Shown here: positions 18,384 to 27,954 of the stretch, one piece after another
Position numbering within the stretch: position 1 is the first letter of the stretch
How the letters are laid out: each line of letters starts with the position of its first letter
From: an uncultured Lentisphaeraceae bacterium
GTDB taxonomy: Bacteria > Verrucomicrobiota > Kiritimatiellia > RFP12 > DVOR01
Direction of reading: 5' to 3'
Assembly (NCBI GenBank): GCA_949282555.1
Contig: CASDPK010000013.1
Location: 1-56,196, forward strand
DNA: 56,196 bases
The notes under the pieces: generated by a model
The model's input: only the letters and a program-made list of their open reading frames with translations
Databases searched by the model: none
What the model was told of the DNA's origin: nothing
Program-made: the position numbers and the translations under genes

Positions 18384-18417
18384 AGGCGCCTTCCTGCGTG
18401 ATGCAGAGAAGGCACCT
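18384..18417 (-). terminator. Terminator of pfp
   Basis: Hairpin with arms AGGCGCCTTC (18384-18393) and GAAGGCACCT (18408-18417), plus an inner CTGC/GCAG stem. On the minus strand it is followed by TTGTTTTTG, so it fits pfp best. It may also stop transcripts from glf on the plus strand. Confidence 0.7.
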
Positions 18418-18448
18418 CTGTGTGATGAAGAACGATGTTCTTCGTGGT

Positions 18449-19645
18449 CTATTCCCGTCCACGCAGTTGATTGAAACGCGCCGTTACAGGCAGGGGCCCC
18501 ACGATGGGGCGAGCATAATCCAAAAAGAGCCCGGTCACATTGTTTCCGTCTGCATTGATATAACGTTCCGGCATCTCGCGGGTATGCTTCGCCACCGCCG
18601 CTAAGGGCGCAATCCCATAGTCCACCTGATAGGACGCCCCCGGAAGGCGCGTTATCGTCACCGTCCCACTCCGGAAACGTCCACCCGTGGCGGCCTTTAC
18701 GGCCTCAGATCCTACCAAACGCGCCTCTCGGGCATCCGTCTCGGAAGCGATACCAACGAAACACCGTTGGATGAACCCAAAGGTGTCCGCACGAACACGC
18801 TTGACCTTCAAACGTTCACGGATAACGGCGGCGAGGTTCTCACCCAACGCGCCAGACGTCAACTGAATGTTTCCATGCGCATCGGTTTCCGTGGAGAAGC
18901 TTTCGGCAATGGCACGTCCATCGGGGCCACGAATTCCCTCACTCACGGCCACGACGCAACGCTTGTATTTATTCATGCACTCGGCAACGTCAGCAACGAA
19001 CCGATCAACCGTGAACGGGCGTTCCGGCAAATAGATCAGGTGAGGGCCATCATCCGGATCCTGTCGGGCCAACGCCGCCGCCGCAGTGAGAAAACCCGCA
19101 TTGCGGCCCATAATCACGTCAATTTTGACGCCTCCGAGCGCACGATTGTCCAAATCATCCCCTCGAACGGCACATGCCACAAAACGAGCCGCCGAACCAT
19201 AGCCAGGCGTATGATCGTTGCAAAGCAGATCGTTGTCGATGGTCTTTGGGATATGGAAACAACGCAAGTCGTATCCTTGACGCTCCGCCTCCTCCGCAAT
19301 GATGTTCGCCGTTTCAGCGGAATCATTGCCGCCAATATAGAAGAAGTAACGAATATCACGCTTCGCCAAAATGGCAAACAACGCACGGCAGTCATCCGGT
19401 GTCGGTTTCCGCCGCACTGAACCCAACGCGGAACTCGGCGTTTGCGCCACACGCAACAACACCTCCTCCGGCTCGGCCCTCAAATCAATAAAACGTTCGT
19501 CAAAGATTCCCTGAATCCCATGAAGCGCACCGTAAATCTCAACGATCTTCGTAGACGCCTTGGCGGCTAAGACCGCACCAACAAGACTCTGGTTGATGAC
19601 CATCGAGGGGCCACCGCTTTGAGCAATCAGCATATTTCCGGTCAT
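18449..19645 (-). CDS. pfp: Pyrophosphate-dependent 6-phosphofructokinase
   Basis: Phosphorylates fructose 6-phosphate, reversibly when PPi is the donor. 398 residues, longer than the ~320-residue ATP-type enzyme. The N-terminal AQSGGPSMVINQSLVGA binds the phosphoryl donor. The PPi-type signs are GGNDS instead of GGDGS, and PKTIDND, where Lys replaces the Gly of the ATP type. GRNAGFLTAAAALA and VAVSEGI also fit. The ATG at 19645 has AGGAG about 9 bases upstream; a GTG two codons earlier is possible. With the GTP-type PEP carboxykinase nearby, it fits a fermentative metabolism that saves ATP. Confidence 0.92.
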   Translation of the reverse strand: MTGNMLIAQSGGPSMVINQSLVGAVLAAKASTKIVEIYGALHGIQGIFDERFIDLRAEPEEVLLRVAQTPSSALGSVRRKPTPDDCRALFAILAKRDIRYFFYIGGNDSAETANIIAEEAERQGYDLRCFHIPKTIDNDLLCNDHTPGYGSAARFVACAVRGDDLDNRALGGVKIDVIMGRNAGFLTAAAALARQDPDDGPHLIYLPERPFTVDRFVADVAECMNKYKRCVVAVSEGIRGPDGRAIAESFSTETDAHGNIQLTSGALGENLAAVIRERLKVKRVRADTFGFIQRCFVGIASETDAREARLVGSEAVKAATGGRFRSGTVTITRLPGASYQVDYGIAPLAAVAKHTREMPERYINADGNNVTGLFLDYARPIVGPLPVTARFNQLRGRE

Positions 19646-19717
19646 ACTCACTCTCTCCTGACAATATGCCCATTGGGGCCTTGAAGGAATCTGTGCAAGA
19701 CTCTGCCATGAAACCGA

Positions 19718-19739
19718 GGGGCCGCCCGCAGGCGGCCCC
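19718..19739 (-). terminator. Terminator of the zinc-ribbon/acyltransferase/dapL operon
   Basis: Perfect 9-bp GC stem, GGGGCCGCC-CGCA-GGCGGCCCC, in the gap after dapL. On the minus strand it is followed by TCGGTTTC. Confidence 0.7.
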
Positions 19740-19766
19740 CGTCAAACGGCACCGCCCGTTGTCATG

Positions 19767-20993
19767 TTAGGCCCGCAACGCCTTAGCAATACGCGCCATC
19801 GCCTCTTCCACCTTCGCCCGGCTATTGAAGGCTGAAATGCGAACGTATCCCTCACCGCATCGACCAAATCCGGCACCAGGGGTTGTAACGACCTGAGCTT
19901 CGCGAAGCAGACGATCAAAGAATGCCCACGAGTCGCCCTTCACGTTCACCCAAATGTAGGGAGAATTGTCGCCACCAACGCACGCATAGCCTAGCGCTTC
20001 AATTCCCTTGCGAATCAACTTTGCGTTGCCGAGATAGTAATCGACCTGTTCCGTGGTCTGGAGCTCTCCGTCGGAAGAATAGACGGCTTCCGCCGCACGC
20101 TGGACCGGATAGGAAACGCCGTTGAACTTCGTGGTATGGCGGCGATTCCAAAGCGGATGCACCCGAATCTCCGAACCATCTTTGGCATATGCAACGAGAT
20201 TCTCCGGCACAACCGTGAACGCACAACGAACACCCGTGAAGCCCGCCTTCTTGGAGAAGGAACGGAACTCAATGGCAACGTCCTTGGCTCCTTCAATCTC
20301 GTAGATGGAATGCGGGATCGAAGGATCGCGAATGAAGGCCTCATAAGCGGCATCGAAAAGAATCAACGCCTTGTTCGCCTTGGCGTAATCCACCCATGCC
20401 TTGAGCTGTTCGCGTGTCGCGACGGCGCCCGTGGGATTGTTCGGGAAACAAAGATAAATCAGATCCACAGGAGCTTCCGGCGGTGCAGGGACGAACCCGT
20501 TGTCCGCAGTGCTCTCCAAATAATGTAATCCCTCGTAACGTCCGTCCACAGCAGGGCCGGTACGCCCCGCCATCACGTTGGTGTCTACATAAACCGGATA
20601 AACCGGATCTGGAATCGCGATTCGAAGCGTCTGCGCAAAAAGTTCCTGAATGTTCGCACAGTCGCACTTCGAGCCATCGCTCACAAAGATCTCGCTTGCG
20701 GAGATGTCACACCCACGAGCCTGATAATCCTTTTTCGCGATGGCTTCCCGCAAGAATCCATATCCCTGCTCCGGGCCATAGCCACGGAACGTCGCCTCAT
20801 GCCCAAGTTCATCAACGGCCTTGTGCATCGCTTCCAAGCACGCGGGAGCCAACGGCAACGTAACGTCGCCAATGCCAAGGCGAATGATCTTTACCTCCGG
20901 ATTGGCCTGCTGATAGGCCGCAACCCGCTTGGCAATCTCCGAGAAGAGATACGAGGATTGAAGTTTCCCAAAGTTTTCGTTCGCGAGGATCAT
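19767..20993 (-). CDS. dapL: LL-diaminopimelate aminotransferase
   Basis: PLP enzyme that converts tetrahydrodipicolinate directly to LL-diaminopimelate for lysine and peptidoglycan synthesis. This one-step route is used by Chlamydiae, Verrucomicrobia, some other anaerobes and plants. 408 residues. Family segments include [62 protein letters not shown] and the PLP lysine region [21 protein letters not shown]. The start at 20993 matches the family N-terminus ([18 protein letters not shown]); its ribosome-binding site, AAGGAAG 12 bases upstream, is weak. It follows the acyltransferase gene by 34 bases. Confidence 0.96.
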   Translation of the reverse strand: MILANENFGKLQSSYLFSEIAKRVAAYQQANPEVKIIRLGIGDVTLPLAPACLEAMHKAVDELGHEATFRGYGPEQGYGFLREAIAKKDYQARGCDISASEIFVSDGSKCDCANIQELFAQTLRIAIPDPVYPVYVDTNVMAGRTGPAVDGRYEGLHYLESTADNGFVPAPPEAPVDLIYLCFPNNPTGAVATREQLKAWVDYAKANKALILFDAAYEAFIRDPSIPHSIYEIEGAKDVAIEFRSFSKKAGFTGVRCAFTVVPENLVAYAKDGSEIRVHPLWNRRHTTKFNGVSYPVQRAAEAVYSSDGELQTTEQVDYYLGNAKLIRKGIEALGYACVGGDNSPYIWVNVKGDSWAFFDRLLREAQVVTTPGAGFGRCGEGYVRISAFNSRAKVEEAMARIAKALRA

Positions 20994-21027
20994 AATCTGA
21001 TACGCTTCCTTTTTCTGCGACCCAACA

Positions 21028-21951
21028 TCATCGGGTCTGAGTGTACAGAGGGGTAAGAATCCACCGCCGGTTATGCCAGAACCATTGCTCTGGGCGCTCA
21101 CGGATTCTCCGCTCAAAAAGATTCCAAACCGTCTGCGTCACGCGCTTGGCATCAACATCGGCATCGGCTTCCAAGTCGGGAAAGATCGGATCACCCAAAC
21201 GAATGATGTGATGGCTCGCATCCTTACGTTCCATCAACACCGGGACAATCGGCACATTGCCCATGCGCGCAAACTTCGCCATTCCCTTGCCAAGTTGCAC
21301 ATCTGGCTTACCGAAGACCGTCACCCCCACTCCGGGGCGATTGTGGCGGACATCGGGGAGGATGGCAAAGGCTCCGCCCCCTTTAAGATGGTGGGCGATC
21401 CGAACGAACGAACTTGGAAACCGGCGATCCACCGCCTCAAAATTTCCTAGGCGGTTCTGCCGCATCCACTTCTCAAACAGCGGATTGTTCTGTGCCCGAG
21501 CCAACGCCATCAAGCGAATGCCAAAGGCCGAACATGCAATCCCCGCCAAGTCCCAGTTCCCCATGTGCGGGAGGGCAAGCACCACCCCTCCATGCTTGGC
21601 AATGAGGGCCAGCAACCGCTCCCTCGCGGCTTCCGCCCCCTCCAGATGGACTCTGAGATACGAAGCGTCCATTTTCGCCGCGTGGAAGAGCTCAACGAAA
21701 TTCATCGTGAGATTCCAAACCGATGTTCGGGCAATGCGCCGACACTCCGACACGGGAAAATCCTCACCGAAGACCTCCCGCATCCGCGATACCGATTCTT
21801 TCTTTGCCGGCCAACAGAGACGGAAAACGACCCTCAGCACGCCAGAGACCAAAGCCCCGGCAAATCTCAGAGGGATCGGAGCGATGACCGCCTGCGTGGT
21901 CCGCAGGGCTGCATATTCCAGCCGATGACGAAAACGAATACGAGCGTTCAT
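21028..21951 (-). CDS. Lysophospholipid/lipid A acyltransferase family protein (LpxL-like)
   Basis: Inner-membrane acyltransferase of the HtrB/LpxL family, which adds a secondary acyl chain to lipid A. 307 residues. An N-terminal hydrophobic segment ([22 protein letters not shown]) is followed by the HX4D catalytic motif HMGNWD (His129, Asp134), then [23 protein letters not shown] and [23 protein letters not shown] near the C-terminus, both typical. The start at 21951 has AAAGG upstream and lies 8 bases after the zinc-ribbon stop. Lipid A versus another lysophospholipid cannot be told apart from this sequence, but it supports a diderm cell envelope. Confidence 0.88.
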   Translation of the reverse strand: MNARIRFRHRLEYAALRTTQAVIAPIPLRFAGALVSGVLRVVFRLCWPAKKESVSRMREVFGEDFPVSECRRIARTSVWNLTMNFVELFHAAKMDASYLRVHLEGAEAARERLLALIAKHGGVVLALPHMGNWDLAGIACSAFGIRLMALARAQNNPLFEKWMRQNRLGNFEAVDRRFPSSFVRIAHHLKGGGAFAILPDVRHNRPGVGVTVFGKPDVQLGKGMAKFARMGNVPIVPVLMERKDASHHIIRLGDPIFPDLEADADVDAKRVTQTVWNLFERRIRERPEQWFWHNRRWILTPLYTQTR

Positions 21952-21958
21952 GCAGCCT

Positions 21959-22381
21959 TTACTTGCCCCCACCGGCAGACGCGATGATATCCAGCACGTC
22001 CTGGCGCGTGGCATTGGCGAGATCTGCCGCCTCTTGAAGGGTCTCAACCCGCGCCTTCACCGCAAGCAACGTCTTGCGGTAATCGGCGATCTGCTGCGTC
22101 ATCTCCGCCACCTTTTCACCCATCTGCTGGGCCACGGCTTCCGCCTTCACAAGCATACGCCGCGTCTGCAACAACTGGGAGAGCAACTCCCCGGGATCGG
22201 AATCCAAGTCCTCCAAGTGCATCCCTTCGGGGATCGGGGCCTGAATGATGGCCCCACACGAAGGGCAAGGCACCTGCAACCCTGCCGCCCGGTAATCGAC
22301 CACCAAATTGTGCCCACAATGGGGGCAATCGAACACAATGTCGGTGGGCATGATCTCAACGTCTTGGGTCTCTTCGTCCAT
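21959..22381 (-). CDS. Zinc-ribbon and coiled-coil protein, unknown function
   Basis: 140 residues. Two CxxC knuckles (Cys19/Cys22 and Cys39/Cys42, in CPHC and CPSC) form a probable zinc ribbon at the N-terminus. The C-terminal ~85 residues are a long heptad-rich helix (from LLSQLLQTRRMLVKAEAVAQQ onward), a probable coiled coil. No membrane segment is visible. GGAGG precedes the ATG. It is the first gene in the unit with the acyltransferase and dapL. I know no specific role. Confidence 0.78.
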   Translation of the reverse strand: MDEETQDVEIMPTDIVFDCPHCGHNLVVDYRAAGLQVPCPSCGAIIQAPIPEGMHLEDLDSDPGELLSQLLQTRRMLVKAEAVAQQMGEKVAEMTQQIADYRKTLLAVKARVETLQEAADLANATRQDVLDIIASAGGGK

Positions 22382-22408
22382 GATGTACGTCCTCCGTTGT
22401 CTAAAGAG

Positions 22409-22417
22409 AGTCTAGCA
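22409..22417 (-). promoter_or_regulatory. Extended -10 promoter of the zinc-ribbon/acyltransferase/dapL unit
   Basis: On the minus strand TTTGC-TAGACT, 27 bases before the ATG, with GGAGG in between. It lies in the 70-base gap after glnN. Confidence 0.5.
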
Positions 22418-22451
22418 AAGCTACGCCATCCTCCGCAAGCGGTTGTCCGCC

Positions 22452-24524
22452 TCAGTGGACAAAGAGCATATCCCGATACTTCGGCAACGGCCAACGGGCG
22501 TCGTCGACCTTCGTTTCCAAAGCATCCACTTCCGTGCGCAACGCCGCCATGGCCCGGAGAATATCCGCAGGGGCGCCGGTTCCCAACGCCTCATCCAACC
22601 GCGCACATCCCGCATGCAACGCATCCAAGCCCTGCCCAATGCCCTCTGCCGTGGCCCGTACACTCTCCAGCCCAAACGTGAGCCCGGCGGCCTTGGCATC
22701 GGCCAATGTCCGCGCGAGCGTTCCGAGTTCTGCCGTCACCGCGGGCTCCACGATGCCCCGGGCAATATCAAGCGCCACCTTGCCCTCGATCCTCGCCTTT
22801 CGCTCGTAATCATCAAGGAACACGTCATGACGGCTCTCCATCTCGGTGGGCAACAGGACTCCCTGCTCCGCGAAAAGCTCCAAATTCTTGGGCTTTATCA
22901 ACGTAGCAAGAGCCTCCGGCGCGGAACTCAGATTGGGCAACCCACGCCGAGCCGCCTCCTCCCTCCAAGCCTCGGAATAGCCGTCACCATTGAAGATCAC
23001 GCGGCGGTGATCCTTCAAGATCGCCTGAACAATCTTCTGAAGCCCCTCATGGAAACGAGCCTTCGGAAGTTTGGCAATGGCATCGGCGACCACCGTCATC
23101 GATTCGGCCACAATCGTGTTGAGAACCATGCAAACCCCGGCGCAGTTCTGACTGGAGCCCGGCGCACGAAACTCAAACTTATTGCCAGTGAAAGCGAAGG
23201 GCGACGTCCGATTCCGATCCGTCGTATCCCGCGGAAGCGGTGGCAAAGTATCCACCCCAATCCGCAGTTTTGACGTCTTCCCCGTCTCCGCTGAAGCCCC
23301 TTTCTCCAGGCGCTCGATCACCCGCATCAACTCATCGCCCAAGAAAATCGAAATGACCGTGGGCGGAGCCTCCAACGCACCCAGCCGATACTCATTCGCC
23401 AGCGTGGCCGTCGAGGCCCGCAACAAATCCGCATGAAGATCCACGGCGCGAATCACCGAGGCCAGCGTCGCCAAAAAGATCGCATTCTGCTGCGGATTGC
23501 TTCCCGGCTCGAGCAGATTCTTTCCGTCATAGGCGACAGACCAGTTGTTATGCTTTCCGGAACCATTCACTCCGGCGAAGGGCTTCTCGTGCAGAAGACA
23601 CACAAGGCCGTGCCGCTCGGCAACATTCCTCAGCGTCTCCATGATGAGCATATTGTGGTCCACCGCGAGGTTCAGTTCCTCAAACATCGGCGCCAATTCA
23701 AACTGCGCGGGAGCGGCCTCGTTATGGCGCGTCTTGGCCGGGATTCCCAAGCGCCAAAGCTCCCGCTCCACATCCTCCATGAACGCCAACACGCGCGGCT
23801 TGATGGAGCCAAAGTAGTGATCCTCCAGCTGTTGGTGACGTGCCGGCGGAGCGCCAAACAAGGTGCGGCCACACTGCACCAAATCCGGACGAGCCAACCA
23901 ATGGCGCTTGTCCACAAGAAAATATTCCTGCTCCGCGCCCAACGTGATCATCGTCTGCCCACCCGTGACGCCGAAGCACGCCATCAACTTCTGCACCGCA
24001 CGATCCATGGCCTGCATCGAGCGCAACAGCGGCGTCTTTTTGTCCAGCACCTCACCGGTATACGAGCAGAACACCGTCGGCACACAAAGCGTCGCACCAT
24101 TGCTGTGGCGCTTGATGAACGCAGGGCTTGTCACATCCCAAGCCGTGTAACCACGGGCCTCAAAGGTTCGGCGCAAACCACCGGAAGGGAAACTGGAGGC
24201 GTCCGGCTCGCCCATGATCAGATTCTTGCCCGAGAAACGCGCGATGGTCTCCGCCACGCCCGTCGGCTCAAAAAAGGCATCGTGCTTCTCGGCCGTGCTT
24301 CCCGTCAGAGGCTGGAACCAATGCGTGAAATGCGTGGCGCCGCGCGCCATCGCCCATTGCTTCAATCCATGCGCAACTTCGTTTGCGATGGAGGGATCAA
24401 GCGGCGCACGACCATTCATCGTACGCAACAACGCCTCTACCGTATCCTTCGCGAGATATTCCCGCATCGCCTTCTCGTTGAAGACGTCCGATCCGTAAGC
24501 GATTTCAGTGGCGCAAGGGTCCAT
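22452..24524 (-). CDS. glnN: Glutamine synthetase type III
   Basis: Makes glutamine from glutamate, ammonia and ATP. The 690-residue length marks the type III class found in Bacteroidetes, Verrucomicrobia and cyanobacteria, not the ~450-residue GlnA. Visible signatures are the type III N-terminus (FNEKAMREYL), GGLRRTFEARGYTAWD, the catalytic-core LGAEQEYFLVDKR, APAQFELAPMFEELN, HEKPFAGVNGSGKHNNWS (ammonia site) and FEFRAPGSSQNCAG. GGAGA precedes the ATG. It has its own promoter and a 315-base gap from pckG upstream. Confidence 0.97.
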   Translation of the reverse strand: MDPCATEIAYGSDVFNEKAMREYLAKDTVEALLRTMNGRAPLDPSIANEVAHGLKQWAMARGATHFTHWFQPLTGSTAEKHDAFFEPTGVAETIARFSGKNLIMGEPDASSFPSGGLRRTFEARGYTAWDVTSPAFIKRHSNGATLCVPTVFCSYTGEVLDKKTPLLRSMQAMDRAVQKLMACFGVTGGQTMITLGAEQEYFLVDKRHWLARPDLVQCGRTLFGAPPARHQQLEDHYFGSIKPRVLAFMEDVERELWRLGIPAKTRHNEAAPAQFELAPMFEELNLAVDHNMLIMETLRNVAERHGLVCLLHEKPFAGVNGSGKHNNWSVAYDGKNLLEPGSNPQQNAIFLATLASVIRAVDLHADLLRASTATLANEYRLGALEAPPTVISIFLGDELMRVIERLEKGASAETGKTSKLRIGVDTLPPLPRDTTDRNRTSPFAFTGNKFEFRAPGSSQNCAGVCMVLNTIVAESMTVVADAIAKLPKARFHEGLQKIVQAILKDHRRVIFNGDGYSEAWREEAARRGLPNLSSAPEALATLIKPKNLELFAEQGVLLPTEMESRHDVFLDDYERKARIEGKVALDIARGIVEPAVTAELGTLARTLADAKAAGLTFGLESVRATAEGIGQGLDALHAGCARLDEALGTGAPADILRAMAALRTEVDALETKVDDARWPLPKYRDMLFVH

Positions 24525-24554
24525 GATTTCTCCGTGGTTCCATGTGAAACGTAT

Positions 24555-24563
24555 AGGATAGCA
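24555..24563 (-). promoter_or_regulatory. Extended -10 promoter of glnN
   Basis: On the minus strand TTTTGC-TATCCT, 30 bases before the ATG, with GGAGA in the leader. Confidence 0.55.
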
Positions 24564-24670
24564 AAACGCCGCTTCCTGCGTTTACTTGGCGCGCCTCGTG
24601 AGGTCTGTGACAACCAGCAGACACGAATCAAACGATCGCCACCAAACCAAAGCCAGAAAGACAACACGCG

Positions 24671-24735
24671 AGAGGCTCCGTATCCCCACGTGAGATACGG
24701 AGCATTCCATGTGCGAAGACGGAGCACTCCAAACA
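24671..24735 (-). repeat. Dispersed intergenic inverted repeat, copy C
   Basis: GCTCCGTATC (24675-24684) and GATACGGAGC (24694-24703): perfect 10-bp arms with a 9-base loop, the same geometry as copy A. On the minus strand it reads CTCCGTATCTCAC...GATACGGAGCCTCTCGCG. A degenerate GACGGAGCACTCC follows at ~24718. It sits between pckG and glnN, which run in the same direction. Confidence 0.75.
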
Positions 24736-24772
24736 CTCCCAAGTGGGAGTTTCCTTCCCATTCCCACGTTTC

Positions 24773-24811
24773 AAAAAAAGCACGCCGCGGCACCTCTCGG
24801 TGCCACGGCGC
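24773..24811 (-). terminator. Rho-independent terminator of pckG
   Basis: On the minus strand: GC-rich stem with arms GCGCCGTGGCACC and GGTGCCGCGGCGTGC, a GAGA loop, and then seven T residues. Confidence 0.9.
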
Positions 24812-24839
24812 TTACTTGGGGGATCATTCCCCTGCGACT

Positions 24840-26714
24840 TTACTTATTGAGAGCCGCGGTGATCTCGGCGAGCTTGGCGGTGAGCTCAGCGGGGATACGA
24901 TCGCCGAACTTCTCCCAAGATTCCTTGACGCCAGCGACTTCCTTCTTCCAGCCCTCGACATCGACGGTGAGGAGCTCGTGCAGGGTCTCAGGCGTGGTCT
25001 CGCAGCCATTCAAGTCGATGGCATCATCGGTCGGCATGATGCCGATCGCGGTGACCTTGGTCTTTGCCTTGCCTTCGATGGCCTCGCACACCCACTTGAG
25101 GACGCGGGAGTTGTCGCCGAAGCCAGGCCACATGAAGTGACCATCGGCATCCTTGCGGAACCAGTTCACGAAGAAGACCTTCGGGAGCTTGTCGGCGGCA
25201 ACCTTCTTGCCCATTTCCAACCAGTGAGCGAAGTAGTCGGCCATGTTGTAGCCGCAGAAAGGCAGCATCGCCATGGGGTCACGACGCACCTGACCGATCT
25301 GATCGGAGATGACGGCGGCGGTGACTTCGGAGCCGGCGGCAGAACCCATGTAGACGCCGTGCGCCCAGTCGGTGGCCATGTTGACCAGCGGGATCGTGGA
25401 GGGACGGCGGCCACCGAAGAGAATGGCGTCGACGGGAACACCCTCGGGATCCTCCCACTCCTTGGCAATCACAGGGCACTGATCGGCAGGCGCGGTGAAG
25501 CGGGAGTTGGGGTGAGCGGCCTTGATAATCTCACCGGTGCCATCGGGATTGGCGACCATCTTGCTGGGCTTCTCCTTGGAAGCGTAACAGTCGTTGCCCT
25601 TCCAGTCGATGCCGTGCTTGGGAGCGGGAACGCCCATGTCTTCCCACCACACATCGCCATCGTCCGTGAGCACCACGTTGGTGAAGATGGTGTTCTTCTC
25701 GCAAGCATGGAGGGCGTTGGGGTTGGAAACCTTGGAGGTGCCGGGAGCCACGCCGAAGAAGCCGTTCTCGGGGTTGATGGCGTGGAGCTTGCCGGTCTTC
25801 TTGTCCACATGGATCCAAGCGATGTCGTCGCCGCAGGTCTCGACCTTCCAGCCAGGGAGCGTAGGCAGCATCATGGCGAGGTTGGTCTTGCCGCAGGCAG
25901 AGGGGAAGGCCGCCGTGATGAAGTAGCTCTTGTTCTCAGGGCTGGTGAGCTTGAGGATGAGCATGTGCTCGGCCATCCAGCCTTCCTTGCGGGCGAGGGC
26001 GGAAGCGATGCGAAGCGCGAAGCACTTCTTGCCGAGGAGCGCGTTGCCGCCGTAACCGGAACCGAAGGACCAAATGGCTTCTTCGCCGGGATCGGTGAAC
26101 TGGGTGATGTACTTCTTCTCCATGGGGGCGCAGGGCCAAGCAACGTCCTTCTGGCCGGGCTCAAGCGGCGCACCGACGGAGTGATAGCACTTGATGTATT
26201 CGGCGCCCTTGTTGATGAGATCGAGAGCGGCATCGCCCATACGGGTCATGATGCGCATGTTGCAAACGACGTAAGCGGAGTCCGTGAGCTCAACGCCGAG
26301 CTTGGAGAGCGGGGAACCGATCGGGCCCATGGAGAACGGGATGACGTAGAGCGTGCGGCCCTTCATGCAACCCTTGTAGAGATCCCACATGATCTTCTTC
26401 ATCTCGGTGGGATCCATCCAGTTGTTGGTGGGGCCGGCGTTTTCCTTGTCCTTGCAGCAGATGTAGGTGCGCTTCTCGACGCGGGCGACGTCAGACTCGT
26501 GAGAACGCACGAGGTAGCACCCGGGGCGCTTCTTCTCATCAAGCTTGATCCAAGAGCCACGGGCCACCTCAGCGGCGGCGAGGCGGTCAAACTCCTCCTG
26601 GGAACCGTCGCAGACGACGATATTTTCGGGGGTGGTGTGCTCGGCGAATTCCTTCACCCAAGCCTTGAGCTCTTCGTTCGTGATCTTTTCAAGGGCCTTG
26701 CAGCAGCAGCTCAT
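24840..26714 (-). CDS. pckG: Phosphoenolpyruvate carboxykinase (GTP)
   Basis: Interconverts oxaloacetate and PEP with GTP/GDP; in anaerobes it often runs toward oxaloacetate as part of fermentation to succinate. 624 residues, the GTP-type length. Visible signatures: ARVEKRTYICCKDKENAGPTNNW, MGPIGSPLSKLGVELTDSAYVV, the P-loop with the reactive cysteine AAFPSACGKTNLAMM, the metal/substrate segments GDDIAWIHV and PENGFFGVAPGTS, and FGGRRPSTIPLV. GGAGCAACC precedes the ATG. A plain TACAAT element lies about 90 bases upstream. A strong terminator follows. Confidence 0.97.
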   Translation of the reverse strand: MSCCCKALEKITNEELKAWVKEFAEHTTPENIVVCDGSQEEFDRLAAAEVARGSWIKLDEKKRPGCYLVRSHESDVARVEKRTYICCKDKENAGPTNNWMDPTEMKKIMWDLYKGCMKGRTLYVIPFSMGPIGSPLSKLGVELTDSAYVVCNMRIMTRMGDAALDLINKGAEYIKCYHSVGAPLEPGQKDVAWPCAPMEKKYITQFTDPGEEAIWSFGSGYGGNALLGKKCFALRIASALARKEGWMAEHMLILKLTSPENKSYFITAAFPSACGKTNLAMMLPTLPGWKVETCGDDIAWIHVDKKTGKLHAINPENGFFGVAPGTSKVSNPNALHACEKNTIFTNVVLTDDGDVWWEDMGVPAPKHGIDWKGNDCYASKEKPSKMVANPDGTGEIIKAAHPNSRFTAPADQCPVIAKEWEDPEGVPVDAILFGGRRPSTIPLVNMATDWAHGVYMGSAAGSEVTAAVISDQIGQVRRDPMAMLPFCGYNMADYFAHWLEMGKKVAADKLPKVFFVNWFRKDADGHFMWPGFGDNSRVLKWVCEAIEGKAKTKVTAIGIMPTDDAIDLNGCETTPETLHELLTVDVEGWKKEVAGVKESWEKFGDRIPAELTAKLAEITAALNK

Positions 26715-26802
26715 GGTTGCTCCTTCATTCTTCTTTTGGTTGTGCCGTCAGGGGCTTGGCCGCGCACCCGCGCTTCCGCCACCTCCGGCCAAAACGTGCT
26801 TT

Positions 26803-26808
26803 ATTGTA
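26803..26808 (-). promoter_or_regulatory. Candidate -10 element of pckG
   Basis: TACAAT on the minus strand, about 90 bases before the pckG ATG and inside the 151-base gap to the glycosyltransferase gene. The TGn extension is not directly adjacent. Confidence 0.35.
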
Positions 26809-26865
26809 ACGCAGGTAGGCAAACGGACGCAAGTCCTCGATTCCGATGAAACCAAGCTGAGGGGA

Positions 26866-27831
26866 TCAAGCCTCTTGCGAGGGAAGCGAACAGGGGGGCA
26901 CCACGTCGAATCGGCGGCGGACCATCGCCCAGTAGTAACGCAATGGAACCCGCACCGTTACGCGCGGCAGAAAATCCCGCTCTGCCCGTTTTCGGGGGAA
27001 CCCAAGATGAACTCGCCGAATCTTTGGCCAAGTTCCCCTAAATAATGCCCCACCGAAAACAAACAAAAGGAAAAGCGGCCCCATGGTTCGCCACGCACGC
27101 GCCCTCCAAAGGTCCATGGCAGAGGAGAGCATGTTGGAGAGATAACGTTGCCAGACCATACGCGAAGGGAGGAGACGCGCACTGCTCCCCTCGTCGTGAA
27201 AGACAGCCTCTGTGGGCACAAACCACACTTCATGACCCGCCAGCCATAAACGATGACAGAAGTCAACGTCTTCGTAATAGCAGAAAAAGCTTGGGCGAAA
27301 GAGAAGCCCCCCAACGTCTGCCACCGCAGATCTCCGTATGAGCAGACATGCACCCTTCCCCGCAAAAACCGGGAAAGGATGATCCGCATGAGGTCCATCA
27401 AAGTGCCGATATCCATGGTGATACAACACTCCCGCCGGAGTCAAGAATTCACCGCACGCATCGAGTGTGCCATCAGGGAGCATGAGCTTGGCTTGCGCCG
27501 CGGCCGCCTTGGGATGCGCCCGCAAAAAGCGCACCAACGCCTCGATTGGGCGGGCGGAAGGAAGCACGGCATCGTTGTTCAACAGAAGGACGAATTCCCC
27601 TCTGCACCGCACAAACCCAAGATTGTTCCCCCCCGCATAGCCAAGATTTTGAGCGGAACGCACCACCTCGATGGCCTCTTCGGGCAAATTCAACGGCGGA
27701 GCAGAACCATTGTCCACAACAATCGTCTGCGCCTCTGGCAAAAACGTGCGCACGGCCCCAACACATTTCGCCAAGCGCTCCGCTTGGTTCCAAGAAACGA
27801 TCAGGACGGAAAGTTGTACTTCATTCAACAT
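26866..27831 (-). CDS. Glycosyltransferase family 2 (rhamnosyltransferase-like)
   Basis: Inverting GT-A enzyme that builds surface polysaccharide from a nucleotide sugar. 321 residues. The N-terminal fold is LSVLIVSWNQAERLAKCVGAV; VVDNGSAP and the DxD-like LLLNNDAVL (donor and metal binding) follow. GKGACLLIRRSAVADVGG and the acidic FFCYYEDVDFCHRLWLAGHEV match the WbbL/RfbF-like GT2 subgroup. A hydrophobic stretch near residues 245-262 (MGPLFLLFVFGGALF) may contact the membrane. The ATG lies 6 bases after TATACT and has no Shine-Dalgarno sequence. The exact donor sugar is unknown. Confidence 0.9.
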   Translation of the reverse strand: MLNEVQLSVLIVSWNQAERLAKCVGAVRTFLPEAQTIVVDNGSAPPLNLPEEAIEVVRSAQNLGYAGGNNLGFVRCRGEFVLLLNNDAVLPSARPIEALVRFLRAHPKAAAAQAKLMLPDGTLDACGEFLTPAGVLYHHGYRHFDGPHADHPFPVFAGKGACLLIRRSAVADVGGLLFRPSFFCYYEDVDFCHRLWLAGHEVWFVPTEAVFHDEGSSARLLPSRMVWQRYLSNMLSSAMDLWRARAWRTMGPLFLLFVFGGALFRGTWPKIRRVHLGFPRKRAERDFLPRVTVRVPLRYYWAMVRRRFDVVPPCSLPSQEA

Positions 27832-27837
27832 GGCCGA

Positions 27838-27846
27838 AGTATATCA
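27838..27846 (-). promoter_or_regulatory. Extended -10 promoter of the GT2 gene
   Basis: On the minus strand TGA-TATACT, ending 6 bases before the ATG; the bases between (TCGGCC) hold no ribosome-binding site. A leaderless mRNA is inferred. Confidence 0.55.
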
Positions 27847-27917
27847 CAGGCCACCAAAACACCTACGCATCACGACAGACCCATCACAATTTCAGAGTTG
27901 CAGGATACCTGGTCTTT

Positions 27918-27926
27918 TGCTATCGT
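27918..27926 (+). promoter_or_regulatory. Extended -10 promoter of the leu leader and leuA
   Basis: TTTTGC-TATCGT. A weak -35 candidate, TTGCAG, lies 17 bases upstream. The start site would be about 4 bases before the ATG at 27937 and 20 before the one at 27955. Confidence 0.45.
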
Positions 27927-27954
27927 GAATCCAGTTATGCAACGCGTCACATCC

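Noticed and set aside
23433..26849. Very long open frame (1138 codons) antisense to glnN and pckG
   Set aside because: It is the mirror of two well-supported enzymes in GC-rich DNA. Its translation is low-complexity and has no recognisable domain. The same applies to long antisense frames at 32581-34974, 42506-45076, 27870-29828, 9044-10858 and 54253-56019.
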